Assembly: GCA_016938655.1 (NCBI GenBank)
Contig: JAFGUG010000031.1
Span: forward strand, 62,001 to 126,000
Length of the DNA stretch: 64,000 nt
Direction of reading: 5' to 3'
Source of the DNA: Thiotrichales bacterium
GTDB lineage: Bacteria > Pseudomonadota > Gammaproteobacteria > Thiomicrospirales > Thiomicrospiraceae
In this document: one piece after another, positions 35,092 through 43,339 of the stretch
Numbering within the stretch: the stretch's first letter is position 1
Layout: every line of letters starts with the position of its first letter
Notes under the pieces: model-generated
The model's database searches: none
The model's input: only the letters and a program-made list of their open reading frames with translations
What the model was told of the DNA's origin: nothing
Position numbers and translations under genes: made by a program

Positions 35092-36262
35092 TTTCGCTTC
35101 TCGTCCTAAGCTAAACAGCGCTTCACCGGTAATCGCTATGGTTGCAGGTGAATCTTCTGGTGATACCTTAGGGGTTGATTTACTTCTTAGTTTAAAACAA
35201 CGTTATCCGAATGCACGATTTGTTGGCATTGGGGGACCCAAAATGGTTTCGCAGGGTTTTGAAACTTGGGTGCCGATGGAAAAACTTTCTGTCATGGGTT
35301 TCTTTGAAGTGTTAAAGCACCTTCGTGAACTGCTTAAAATACGTAAGCAATTGATTTCTGATTTGTTGGCGCTTCGTCCCGATGTGTTTATTGGTATTGA
35401 TGCACCCGATTTCAATTTTAAAGTGGAGTCAATCTTAAAAGAACAGGGCATTAAAACTGTTCATTATGTTGGCCCCTCTGTCTGGGCTTGGCGTGAAAAA
35501 CGTCTGCAGAAAATTCGTTCTGCGGTAGATGGCGTGTTAGTTTTGTTTCCGTTCGAACCCGATTATTATCACCGCTACAATATTCCCGTTAAATTTGTTG
35601 GTCATCCTTTAGCCCATCAGTTTCCAGACCATCCAGATTCTGCAAAAGCACGCGCAGTATTATCTTTACCTCTTAATAGTCCGATTACCGCCATCTTACC
35701 TGGTTCACGCATGAGTGAAATTGAAGCGATGGCTGATATTTATATGCAAGCGGCAAGTAAACTGCACGAAATTTACCCAAATATGATTTTTATCGTTCCG
35801 TGTGTGCATGATAAAGCCAAACTTCGCATACAAGCGGCGGTTGAAAGGTTTGCATCTAAACTTGATGTAAGACTTTTTGAGCAAAAATCTAGGGAGGTTT
35901 TAGAGGCCTGTGATCAAGTCATTGTGACATCTGGAACGGCGACCTTAGAGTGTGCCTTAATGAAACGCCCTATGGTCTTAGCGATTAAAGTACATCCTAT
36001 TTCTTATTGGATTATGAAGCGACTGGCTACCACGCAATGGATTGGCTTGCCGAATATTCTGGCTGGCAAAACCATCGTTACTGAACTGATTCAAGAAAAT
36101 GCAACGCCTGATAAAATCGCTTTAAGTTTAGGGCGTTTAGTGGTCGATAAAGCCAATCGAACTAAGCAGATAACGGCGTTTGAACAACAGCACCAATCTC
36201 TTAAACAGAACGCCTCTGAATTGGCTGCGGATGCCATTCAAAAGTGGGCAGGCCTGCCATGA
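35075..36262 (+). CDS. lpxB: Lipid-A-disaccharide synthase
   Basis: GT19 glycosyltransferase joining UDP-diacyl-GlcN and lipid X. Motifs: '[16 protein letters not shown]', '[10 protein letters not shown]', '[14 protein letters not shown]' and '[10 protein letters not shown]'. As read from GTG 35075 it has 395 residues, a little longer at the N-terminus than E. coli LpxB (382), so a later start such as TTG 35081 is possible. The last codons contain GGCAGGCCTGCC, and the TGA overlaps the rnhB ATG. Confidence 0.95.
   Translation: MVLSVNFASRPKLNSASPVIAMVAGESSGDTLGVDLLLSLKQRYPNARFVGIGGPKMVSQGFETWVPMEKLSVMGFFEVLKHLRELLKIRKQLISDLLALRPDVFIGIDAPDFNFKVESILKEQGIKTVHYVGPSVWAWREKRLQKIRSAVDGVLVLFPFEPDYYHRYNIPVKFVGHPLAHQFPDHPDSAKARAVLSLPLNSPITAILPGSRMSEIEAMADIYMQAASKLHEIYPNMIFIVPCVHDKAKLRIQAAVERFASKLDVRLFEQKSREVLEACDQVIVTSGTATLECALMKRPMVLAIKVHPISYWIMKRLATTQWIGLPNILAGKTIVTELIQENATPDKIALSLGRLVVDKANRTKQITAFEQQHQSLKQNASELAADAIQKWAGLP
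36247..36258. repeat. Iterated palindrome, perfect variant (inside CDS end)
   Basis: GGCAGGCCTGCC, a perfect 12-bp palindrome with G/C outer bases, ends directly at the rnhB ATG and encodes Ala-Gly-Leu-Pro of LpxB. Its AGG is 6 nt before the ATG and can serve as the ribosome site. Confidence 0.75.
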
Positions 36263-36882
36263 TTCAGCATCAGGACGTACTATTTAACCCGGAAGTTGCT
36301 GAGGGGTTTGACTATATAATTGGCGTGGACGAAGTGGGCCGAGGCCCTTTAATTGGTGATGTCGTCACCGCAGCGGTTATTCTTCCTGCAGATTGCAGTT
36401 TACCTTTAAACGATTCTAAAAAACTCTCCGAAAAAAAACGCCAACACCTTTCCCTAGAGATTAAACAGCAAGCGATCGCTTACGCTATTTGTAAAGCAAG
36501 CCCCGAAGAGATTGACGAATTAAATATTTTGCATGCCACAATGCTTGCAATGCAACGTGCCATTATTGCCGTAGCTCAGCAGGTAAGTGGTAACATTAAG
36601 GTCTTAGTAGACGGCAATCGCTGCCCCAAAGTCGAGTTTAGCTGTGAGGCAATAGTGAAAGGGGATGCAAAAGTTGCCGAAATTAGTGCAGCATCCATTC
36701 TTGCAAAGGTACATCGTGACCAGCAAATGCTAGATTTAGACGTTTTATACCCAGAATATGGTTTTGCACAGCATAAAGGTTACCCAACGGTAAAACATTT
36801 AGCTGCAATTAAGGAGTTTGGCATGATTTCTGGTTACAGAAAGTCATTCAAACCCATTCGAGAATTGTTGAATCAAAGTTAG
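36259..36882 (+). CDS. rnhB: Ribonuclease HII
   Basis: 207-residue enzyme that cuts RNA in RNA-DNA hybrids and removes misincorporated ribonucleotides. Catalytic acids: '[15 protein letters not shown]' (Asp-Glu), '[10 protein letters not shown]' and '[20 protein letters not shown]'. '[15 protein letters not shown]' is also diagnostic. The start at ATG 36259 overlaps the lpxB stop (ATGA). The TAG stop lies inside a palindromic repeat. dnaE, the usual next gene in enterics, is not here. Confidence 0.96.
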   Translation: MIQHQDVLFNPEVAEGFDYIIGVDEVGRGPLIGDVVTAAVILPADCSLPLNDSKKLSEKKRQHLSLEIKQQAIAYAICKASPEEIDELNILHATMLAMQRAIIAVAQQVSGNIKVLVDGNRCPKVEFSCEAIVKGDAKVAEISAASILAKVHRDQQMLDLDVLYPEYGFAQHKGYPTVKHLAAIKEFGMISGYRKSFKPIRELLNQS

Positions 36883-36892
36883 CAGGCCTGCT
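36881..36892. repeat. Iterated palindrome copy overlapping the rnhB stop
   Basis: Perfect AGCAGGCCTGCT with AAAGTT before and TATTTT after, so nearly the full long-arm form. The TAG stop of rnhB (36880-36882) provides its first two bases. Confidence 0.85.
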
Positions 36893-36997
36893 TATTTTCA
36901 AAAAAAGCGCTGTATTCATTGGAGAACATCTCGATATTTCGATTTAGCGCTTGGTTAAATCACTCACTTTTCATAAATGGTAGGTTAGGTTTTTACG

Positions 36998-37993
36998 ATG
37001 AGTACCATGTTAGAACAGATTGAAAAAACAGCGCAGTTAAGTAAAAACAATCAAATGAGCTTGATGATATTTCAAGTGCAATTTCCCAGGAACGGATCAC
37101 ATCCGCCTTATTACGGAATGAATGTTTTTAAGGTTCGCGAAGTCCTTGAAGCACGGGCTTATGATGTTTCCCCTATGCCCGATGCTAACCCATTAATTGA
37201 AGGCATGATTGAGTTGCGCGGTGTTTATCTGCCTGTAATCGACCTGCCCAAATGGATGGGCTTTGATATGACGGATGAAGAGCGAGAAAAATCGATTATT
37301 ATCGTCTCTGATTTCAGTCATAACTTTGTTGGACTGCGTGTTTCTTATATTCACGGTGTAGAAGAGAAGGATTGGGCAGAAATTCACCCAGCTGGTAATT
37401 ACAAGGTAGATGTTAATACCAACCAAATCATTAACCACACCTATTTATCAAACAGTGATGACCTCTGTTTTATTCTTGATATCGAAAAACTGTTAATTGA
37501 AGCAATGCCTACCATGGCTGAAAAAATCTTTGCTTCTGCTAAAGCGGTTGATCAACGAACACACAGATTTAGTAATGACATCTATGACCGAACTATTTTG
37601 TTTGCTGAAGACAGTATGGCCATTCAAAAATACATGGGTATGGTGTTTGATCAGTTAAATCTCAAGTATTTGGCGTTTGATAATGGACGGTTACTGCTAG
37701 ATTATGTGGATTCATTAGACAGCTTAGATGAAATATCGATGGTATTTACTGATTTAGAGATGCCGGTTGCATCAGGGCACACGGTTATTAAAGAGTTAAA
37801 GCTCAGTCCAAAATCACGACATTTACCTATTATTGTGCACACGTCTATGACTAGCGAAAACAACAGTCGACAAGTCTTAGATATGGGGGCAGATTATTTT
37901 ATAGGTAAGGTTGATACCGATTTGATTGTTGATACAGTCGCAAAAGTCGATCATGTTCTATATGGAACGCCTTTACCAGAAGTTAATATCTAA
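36998..37993 (+). CDS. cheV: Chemotaxis coupling protein CheV (CheW-REC)
   Basis: 331 residues: a CheW-like domain (about 20-175, 'YYGMNVFKVREVLEARAYDV', 'MIELRGVYLPVIDLPKWMG') joined to a response-regulator receiver (about 200-325). The receiver has 'ILFAEDSMAIQKYM', the phospho-acceptor Asp in 'VFTDLEMPVASGH' and the switch Thr/Ser in 'IIVHTSMTSEN'. CheV links receptors to CheA and is tuned by phosphorylation. It is alone here, with no other che genes, but a chemoreceptor lies at the window's start. A shared terminator separates it from the convergent rpmJ. Confidence 0.94.
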   Translation: MSTMLEQIEKTAQLSKNNQMSLMIFQVQFPRNGSHPPYYGMNVFKVREVLEARAYDVSPMPDANPLIEGMIELRGVYLPVIDLPKWMGFDMTDEEREKSIIIVSDFSHNFVGLRVSYIHGVEEKDWAEIHPAGNYKVDVNTNQIINHTYLSNSDDLCFILDIEKLLIEAMPTMAEKIFASAKAVDQRTHRFSNDIYDRTILFAEDSMAIQKYMGMVFDQLNLKYLAFDNGRLLLDYVDSLDSLDEISMVFTDLEMPVASGHTVIKELKLSPKSRHLPIIVHTSMTSENNSRQVLDMGADYFIGKVDTDLIVDTVAKVDHVLYGTPLPEVNI

Positions 37994-38048
37994 AGCCCTA
38001 TATCTTGGGGCTGTCTAAGTCCCATTAAGTTGACTAAATTGTAGGCAT

Positions 38049-38080
38049 AAAAAAAGGCGCATGATCAGTGCGCCTTTTTT
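38049..38080. terminator. Bidirectional terminator
   Basis: AAAAAAAGGCGC, 9-nt loop, GCGCCTTTTTT. It lies between cheV (plus) and rpmJ (minus), with A/T runs on both sides. Confidence 0.92.
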
Positions 38081-38098
38081 AACTCTAGAGTGTCAATA

Positions 38099-38224
38099 TT
38101 AACGTTGACGAGCTTTAAATCTAGGGTTAGTTTTGTTGATTACGTACACTTTACCGCGACGTTTAACAACTTGACAGTCTTTATGACGTGTTTTGGCAGA
38201 TTTTAATGATGATAAGATTTTCAT
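38099..38224 (-). CDS. rpmJ: 50S ribosomal protein L36, zinc-independent type
   Basis: A 41-codon gene on the minus strand: begins [17 protein letters not shown] and continues '[19 protein letters not shown]' to 'KARQR'. This closely matches the YkgO/L36B pattern (KxLxSLxxAKxRHxDCQxVKRxGxxYVIxKxNPRFKA). It keeps one cysteine only, so the four-ligand zinc ribbon of normal L36 is missing. In E. coli such paralogues are Zur-controlled substitutes for zinc-starved cells; in some bacteria it is the only L36. The zinc-binding version usually sits in the spc operon, outside this window. Upstream is about 270 bp with nothing else recognised. Confidence 0.9.
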   Translation of the reverse strand: MKILSSLKSAKTRHKDCQVVKRRGKVYVINKTNPRFKARQR

Positions 38225-38497
38225 TATTTTATTCCATAATTATGGTCGGCTTTTGTCGAGAGCCGATTGGTTTTAGTTCAAATTTGACGCGGCGTATGTT
38301 ACTGATAAATAAGCCGCTTGTCTAGTTTAATTGCATTAAAAGCTTAAAAAATACAACATTTAGTAGTCATAGCCGTTTATTAATCTATCCAGCACCTTAT
38401 CTAGTGTGTATTTAGAACACAATTCAATCCATTCTCAGCTTCCATTCAGTATAATTCCAACACTTAAATAAGAACGACCTTTGCCAAGGAAGCCCGC

Positions 38498-40483
38498 ATG
38501 TCTGCTAAAAAAAATGTTGCTGAAAAACTGACTGTGGACTTAGTGATGGGAAAAGACTCAACACTCGCCCAGTATGTTGACGGCTACCAGCCAAGGCAAG
38601 CGCAGTTGGATATGGCGCATGAGGTCGCAGAACTGATTGATGATGAAGGGACGTTACTTGCTGAAGCGGGAACAGGCACGGGTAAGACCTTTGCTTATTT
38701 AGTGCCGGCGCTCCTGTCGGGTAAAAAAATCATCGTATCCACGGCAACTAAAACCTTGCAAGAACAGCTGATTCAAAAAGATTTGCCAATGTTATTAAAG
38801 GCTTGCAAGGTAAAAGGTAAAGCGCGTTTATTAAAAGGGCGTGATAACTATCTGTGTCCGCAACGTCTTGAAATTACTGAAACATCAGAGCAACATAGCA
38901 AAGAGGACTGGAAAAAGTTAGCAGAAATTCGCCATTGGTCAGAACGCACCAAGCAAGGTGACCGTGCTGAACTGGAAAGTGTGCCAGAAAACGATCTGAT
39001 TTGGCGCAAAGTCACTTCAAGACTGGAGTTTTGCCAAGCTGCCGGTTGTCAGTCCGAATCAGGCTGTTTTTACCCGATTGTTAAAGAACGCGCTGCGGAA
39101 GCGCAGGTTTTGGTGGTCAATCACCACCTTTTCTGCGCCGATTTAGCGCTTCGAGAGCAGGGGTTTGGAGAATTATTACCAGACGCGGACATCTATATTT
39201 TCGATGAAGCTCATCAGTTACCTGATATTGCCGCTCAGTTTTTAGGTTTTTCAATCACGCGTGGTCAACTCGAAGAGTTGGTACGCGATATACGTCAAGC
39301 GCAGAAGCAAGAGTCACCTGATAGCCAATCGATCAGTGATTTAGCCACTAAATTTGAACTTCAACTCAAAGCCTTAAGCGAACTTTTTGGTAAATGGGAC
39401 AAGCGTTGGACTTGGGAGCAACTCGAAAACGATAAGCCGTTTAATGAAGCGGTTAAGATTTTGCGTAATCAACTTGGTTTTTTAGTTGAAAGCTTAAAAG
39501 AGATTACTGAAAGAGGTAAGCAGATAAGTGCGGTTTATAAACGTGCTAAGGACTTTGAGTCTCAATTTACCGAATGGATGAAGCAAACCTCTGAAAATAA
39601 AATTCGTTGGGTAGAAACGTCACAAGCACGCTTTAAGTTTAACTTAACCCCCTTGAGCGTTGCAGGCCCTTTTAGCCGACAACGTGAGGAAATTGGTGGT
39701 GCTTGGTTGTTCACTTCGGCCACACTCAGTGTTCGTGATAATTTTGATTATTTTGCACATCGTTTAGGCTTAGGTGATGCCAAAACCAGTCGCTGGCCAA
39801 GCCCGTTTGACTACCAAACTCAAGGGGTGATTTACCACCCGGTTGGTTTGCCAGAACCCCGAAGTCCAGACTATGTCAAAATTTGTTTACGTGCGGCTTG
39901 GCCGTTGCTTAAGGCCAGTGAAGGTCGAGCCTTTATGTTGTTTACCAGTCATCGAGCTTTACAAGAAGCGCATGCGATATTAAAGCAACATTGGCAAGGA
40001 CCACTACTTGTGCAGGGTGACCAACCTAAATTGACGTTGTTATCCGAATTTAAAAAACAGGACAATGTCATACTTTTGGGTACCAGTAGCTTCTGGGAGG
40101 GCGTGGATGTTAAAGGCGAAGACTTACAGTTGGTGATCATTGATCGAATACCATTTTCTCCGCCAGATGACCCAATTGTACAAGCGCGAGAAGCGTTTTT
40201 AAAAGAGAAAGGGTTGAATGGGTTTGTGCATTTTCAACTGCCTGAAGCGGTGATGGCAATGAAGCAAGGCGCTGGACGCTTAATTCGTGATGTCACTGAT
40301 ACCGGTGTTTTAATGCTTTGTGATCCACGTTTAAGTGGAAAGCAATATGGTTCAGTTATTCGAGCCAGTTTACCGGATTTTCCTTGGGTATATGAGGCAG
40401 ATCAAGCGATAGAAAAATTGACGGCCAGCAGCAAGGGTAAATTAGATAAAGCATCTGTTAAATCCAATAAGCTGAATGAGTAA
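38498..40483 (+). CDS. yoaA: DinG/YoaA-family ATP-dependent DNA helicase
   Basis: 661-residue XPD-like superfamily 2 helicase acting in DNA repair. Walker A is 'EAGTGTGKT' at residues 56-64, and the DEAH box is in 'IYIFDEAHQLPDI'. Four cysteines that can hold a 4Fe-4S cluster are at 120, 179, 184 and 190. Motifs V-VI appear as 'GTSSFWEGVDVKGEDLQL' and 'AMKQGAGRLIRD'. The length fits YoaA (636) better than DinG (716). It precedes tsaB as yoaA does in E. coli. Confidence 0.93.
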   Translation: MSAKKNVAEKLTVDLVMGKDSTLAQYVDGYQPRQAQLDMAHEVAELIDDEGTLLAEAGTGTGKTFAYLVPALLSGKKIIVSTATKTLQEQLIQKDLPMLLKACKVKGKARLLKGRDNYLCPQRLEITETSEQHSKEDWKKLAEIRHWSERTKQGDRAELESVPENDLIWRKVTSRLEFCQAAGCQSESGCFYPIVKERAAEAQVLVVNHHLFCADLALREQGFGELLPDADIYIFDEAHQLPDIAAQFLGFSITRGQLEELVRDIRQAQKQESPDSQSISDLATKFELQLKALSELFGKWDKRWTWEQLENDKPFNEAVKILRNQLGFLVESLKEITERGKQISAVYKRAKDFESQFTEWMKQTSENKIRWVETSQARFKFNLTPLSVAGPFSRQREEIGGAWLFTSATLSVRDNFDYFAHRLGLGDAKTSRWPSPFDYQTQGVIYHPVGLPEPRSPDYVKICLRAAWPLLKASEGRAFMLFTSHRALQEAHAILKQHWQGPLLVQGDQPKLTLLSEFKKQDNVILLGTSSFWEGVDVKGEDLQLVIIDRIPFSPPDDPIVQAREAFLKEKGLNGFVHFQLPEAVMAMKQGAGRLIRDVTDTGVLMLCDPRLSGKQYGSVIRASLPDFPWVYEADQAIEKLTASSKGKLDKASVKSNKLNE

Positions 40484-40572
40484 CGTTTCAGCAGGCCATG
40501 GCTTGCCATCGATACGATTAAAATTTACTATCCAATTACTTATTAAAAAAGACTTAAATTAAGAACTCGTTT

Positions 40573-41292
40573 ATGAAAACCATTTTAGCGATTGAAACTT
40601 CAACGGCAGCTTGCTCCGTAGCTTTGTCTTACCAAGGTGACCTATTCCATATTTTTGAGATGTTACCGCAACGCCATGCGCATCGTGTATTGGAGATGGT
40701 TGACGAGGTTTTACAGCAAGCAAAGATCACCGATGCCGATATAGAACTTTTAGCTTACGGTGAGGGGCCTGGCGCCTTTACTGGGATTCGAATTGCCACG
40801 GGCGTGATCCAAGGCTTGGCGTTAGGTTGGAATAAACCTGTGATTGCGACTTCATCGCTTGAAGCCATGGCGTTTTCTGGATTAACTAAAGTCTTACAGG
40901 CGAATCAAGAGCAACCTCCGCAAACAATTAATTGGGTTGCTCTCATGGATGCAAGAATGAACGAAATTTATTGGCAAGCGGGGACTTACTGTACTCAAAC
41001 ACATGCATGGAAGGCAGGAGCAGCAGAACTTTTATCAGAAGAGGGTATCAAAGCACGTTTAGCTGAGAATGCGTTTTATGTAATTGGCGATATTGATCAA
41101 GCCTATCCAGATTTGGTAAATAAGATTGTTCATTGGCATCACCGCTTACCTTCAGCAAAAGCCGTGGTTCAGCTTGCAGGAAAGCAATTACAAAAGGCTA
41201 AATACCTATCTGAACACATTCCAGTACCGGTTTATTTACGCAATAATGTTGCTGAAACGACTGCTCAAAGAGCCGCCAAAAAAGGTAATTGA
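40573..41292 (+). CDS. tsaB: tRNA t6A modification protein TsaB
   Basis: 239-residue inactive ASKHA-fold partner of TsaD in N6-threonylcarbamoyl-adenosine (t6A37) synthesis. Signature blocks: 'AIETSTAACSVAL', 'QRHAHRVLEMVDEVL' and 'YGEGPGAFTGIRIATGVIQG'. In E. coli it follows yoaA, as here. The C-terminus is normal in length (E. coli 231). Confidence 0.94.
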   Translation: MKTILAIETSTAACSVALSYQGDLFHIFEMLPQRHAHRVLEMVDEVLQQAKITDADIELLAYGEGPGAFTGIRIATGVIQGLALGWNKPVIATSSLEAMAFSGLTKVLQANQEQPPQTINWVALMDARMNEIYWQAGTYCTQTHAWKAGAAELLSEEGIKARLAENAFYVIGDIDQAYPDLVNKIVHWHHRLPSAKAVVQLAGKQLQKAKYLSEHIPVPVYLRNNVAETTAQRAAKKGN

Positions 41293-41329
41293 TAACGGTT
41301 TTGGTTTAGGTTGTAAAAAATGCATGGAG

Positions 41330-41348
41330 CTGCTTAAAATTTAAGCAG
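41330..41348. repeat. Inverted repeat after tsaB
   Basis: CTGCTTAAA-A-TTTAAGCAG, 9-bp arms. No T run follows, so it is a weak terminator or a protein-binding palindrome. Confidence 0.6.
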
Positions 41349-41409
41349 ATTAAGAGAACATTAAGACTTTATTACACTTTTAGGTGTTTACCATTGTTTA
41401 CGCACAATC

Positions 41410-41432
41410 TTATCCACAGCAAATGTGGAAAA
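41410..41432. promoter_or_regulatory. Pair of inverted DnaA-box-like sites
   Basis: TTATCCACA (41410-41418), the canonical DnaA box, faces TGTGGAAAA (41424-41432), which is TTTTCCACA on the other strand. They are 5 nt apart and 45 nt before the start of the stress protein gene. Confidence 0.5.
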
Positions 41433-41476
41433 CAATCTGCCTACTTTTGAGCAGGATTTGAATTAAGGAGTTTTGC

Positions 41477-41935
41477 ATGCAACCTTATCAATCGATATTA
41501 GTGGCCGTTGATTTTTCGGGACACTCTGAACGGGCTTTATTACGTGGGGTTGAGCTTGCTAAACAGACTGGGGCAAGCATTCAGGTTTTGCATGTGATGG
41601 AGTTGCCAACCTATCCCATTTTAGAGGACATAGCCGTTTTGGGTTTGCCAGGTGTCTGGGATGCAGAAATCACGGAACAGGTGAGTACACAGTCAAAAAA
41701 ACGGCTTAACGCAATGTTGTTACAATCGGGTTTGGAATTAGAGCAGGGTAACCTGCTTGTGGGTATTGCTAAGCACGAAATCTTGGATTATTCGCAACAC
41801 ATCGCTGCCGATTTGATTGTGATAGGCAGCCATGGTGTTCATGGTTTTAGCAAGAGACTTGGTTCCACTGTGGATAATGTATTGCATCTGGCAACCTGCG
41901 ATGTCTTAACGGTTCGCTTGAATAATGAATCATAA
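41477..41935 (+). CDS. Universal stress protein, UspA family
   Basis: 152-residue single UspA domain. 'SILVAVDFSGHSERALLRG' opens the fold, and the ATP-binding loop is 'VIGSHGVHGFSKRLGSTVD' (G-x2-G-x9-GS pattern). So it probably binds ATP, like UspFG/MJ0577-type members. Role: stress or growth-arrest response, details unknown. AAGGAG 6 nt before the ATG; two DnaA-box-like sites lie upstream. The next gene is an exported unknown protein 35 nt away and may be co-transcribed. Confidence 0.9.
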   Translation: MQPYQSILVAVDFSGHSERALLRGVELAKQTGASIQVLHVMELPTYPILEDIAVLGLPGVWDAEITEQVSTQSKKRLNAMLLQSGLELEQGNLLVGIAKHEILDYSQHIAADLIVIGSHGVHGFSKRLGSTVDNVLHLATCDVLTVRLNNES

Positions 41936-41970
41936 AATAGAAACGTCTAAATAAAAAATAGGTTTATTGA

Positions 41971-42816
41971 ATGTTAAAGAATGTAAGTTGGTTAAAAGCA
42001 GCAGGCCTGTTGATTTTGATGCTGAGTGTGACACAAGGTGTTAAAGCCAGTGATTTTGTTAAAGGTGAAACGGTGTTTGTGGCCTTTCCAGCCACCAATA
42101 TTAAAGATGACGCCTTTATTATTGGTAAAGTTACCGCCATAACTGACAAGGGTGATTACCAAGTTGCCGTTTTAGATTATGTTGAAGGTCACGATTATGG
42201 ATCATCTTGTGTGCCCATCAGTAAATATGAAACTACCGATCAAGGCATGGGAAATGGCTGGGAAATCTGGACTGACACCACTAAATTAGATACTCAGCAA
42301 CTTGAATATGTCGTGCCCAAAGAAAAGGTACTTAAGTTGGCATACGGTAAGTTATTTTTTGTTGAACGAAATAACGTGTTTATTGTGTTTGGGCGTTGGA
42401 AATCGGATGCCCCTGTTTTAACGTTAGACCGACTGGATCAAGCAATCAGTCAGGCAAAGTCAGCAGGCCTGTCAGAAATGCAACCGGCATTTGAATTAGC
42501 CAAGTTGCATCGCCAAAGTTATTACGGTGACTTTGAACGTCCTTTAATGCCTTATGAAAGCATTGCGCCGCTTAATAAAGCGTTAAAAACGGTTCTAGAG
42601 TATTTAGCCGCGGATCCAAGATTAGAAGCCTTATGGCGTGCAAACCCACGAGATTGGAAAGCGATCAGCGAAACGACAAAACATTATTTCTTAGTGGAAG
42701 CGATTGATAAACTGGTAAGGGATGCCAAAAATGCAATTTATGAGGAAGGAGTAGAGCAGGCCGATGCAACCAGTTTGGCGGAATTGAAAGAGCGGTTAAG
42801 TATCTTAAAACGCTAA
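41971..42816 (+). CDS. Exported protein of unknown function
   Basis: 281 residues with a signal peptide ('WLKAAGLLILMLSVTQGVKA-SD'). The first half is beta-rich and resembles a small SH3/Tudor-like barrel: 'DFVKGETVFVAFPATNIKDD', 'IIGKVTAITDKGDYQVAVLD'. The second half is helical, with 'LDRLDQAISQAKSAGLSEM' and a coiled C-terminus 'SLAELKERLSILKR'. I do not recognise the family. It follows the universal stress gene and ends at a strong terminator. Two palindromic repeat copies lie within it, one in the signal peptide. Confidence 0.7.
   Translation: MLKNVSWLKAAGLLILMLSVTQGVKASDFVKGETVFVAFPATNIKDDAFIIGKVTAITDKGDYQVAVLDYVEGHDYGSSCVPISKYETTDQGMGNGWEIWTDTTKLDTQQLEYVVPKEKVLKLAYGKLFFVERNNVFIVFGRWKSDAPVLTLDRLDQAISQAKSAGLSEMQPAFELAKLHRQSYYGDFERPLMPYESIAPLNKALKTVLEYLAADPRLEALWRANPRDWKAISETTKHYFLVEAIDKLVRDAKNAIYEEGVEQADATSLAELKERLSILKR
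42000..42011. repeat. Iterated palindrome copy (inside CDS)
   Basis: AGCAGGCCTGTT in the signal peptide of the unknown exported protein, read as Ala-Gly-Leu-Leu. Confidence 0.75.
42462..42473. repeat. Iterated palindrome copy (inside CDS)
   Basis: AGCAGGCCTGTC in the same gene, read as Ala-Gly-Leu-Ser; two copies in one gene. Confidence 0.75.
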
Positions 42817-42834
42817 TTAAATTAAAAATTAACC

Positions 42835-42869
42835 AAAAAAAGAGGGATGTGATATCCCTCTTTTTTTTT
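42835..42869. terminator. Bidirectional terminator
   Basis: A run of A, AGAGGGAT (42841-42848), short loop, ATCCCTCT, then nine T. Lies between the convergent unknown-protein and cytochrome genes. Confidence 0.92.
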
Positions 42870-42894
42870 ATTTAAAACGTGTTTTAACTGCGTT

Positions 42895-43179
42895 CTACAT
42901 TGGGTGCTTGTAGTACTCTTTATTTAAATATTCTGCCAGCTGTTCAACTTCGTCTTCAAAAAAACCAGCATTTAAGTTGTCGTTACAAAATTGAACCATC
43001 TTAACCAGTTTTGGGTAAGTATCGGTTTTAGAAGGGTCGTAAGGTTTTGCCGCATGACATTTCATGCAATCGGCTTGTTCGTGAAGCGCCTTACCAGGCA
43101 TCTCTGAAGCCACTGCAGCTTGGCTCATAAATACGCTTAAAGCTAAACCGGTAAAAACCATTGAGAATCGTTTTTTCAT
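42895..43179 (-). CDS. Small monohaem c-type cytochrome
   Basis: 94-residue precursor: signal peptide to about residue 25 ('AAVA-SE'), one haem-binding motif C38-M-K-C41-H42, then about 50 residues with no second motif. 'EDEVEQLAEYLNKEYYK' forms the C-terminal helix typical of class I cytochromes. It may carry electrons in the periplasm, perhaps in sulfur oxidation or to an oxidase, but no partner gene is adjacent. Methionine 27 or the last residue Met94 could give the sixth ligand. Divergent from ycaO. Confidence 0.86.
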   Translation of the reverse strand: MKKRFSMVFTGLALSVFMSQAAVASEMPGKALHEQADCMKCHAAKPYDPSKTDTYPKLVKMVQFCNDNLNAGFFEDEVEQLAEYLNKEYYKHPM

Positions 43180-43339
43180 AAAAGCTCCATACTGTTTTGA
43201 TTTGATTACAACATGATTTATTCTACTGATTTCAAAATAAATAAATACTAATTTAATTTATTGATACATAACAAAATTTATATCGACATTTACTGATATT
43301 AGTTGATACTGAGCATCCCATTAACCTAAGGAATTATTC

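Noticed and set aside
41293-41476. Replication origin at the DnaA-box pair
   Set aside because: Only two boxes, with no dnaA/dnaN/gyrB/rpmH neighbours and no AT-rich unwinding element of note.
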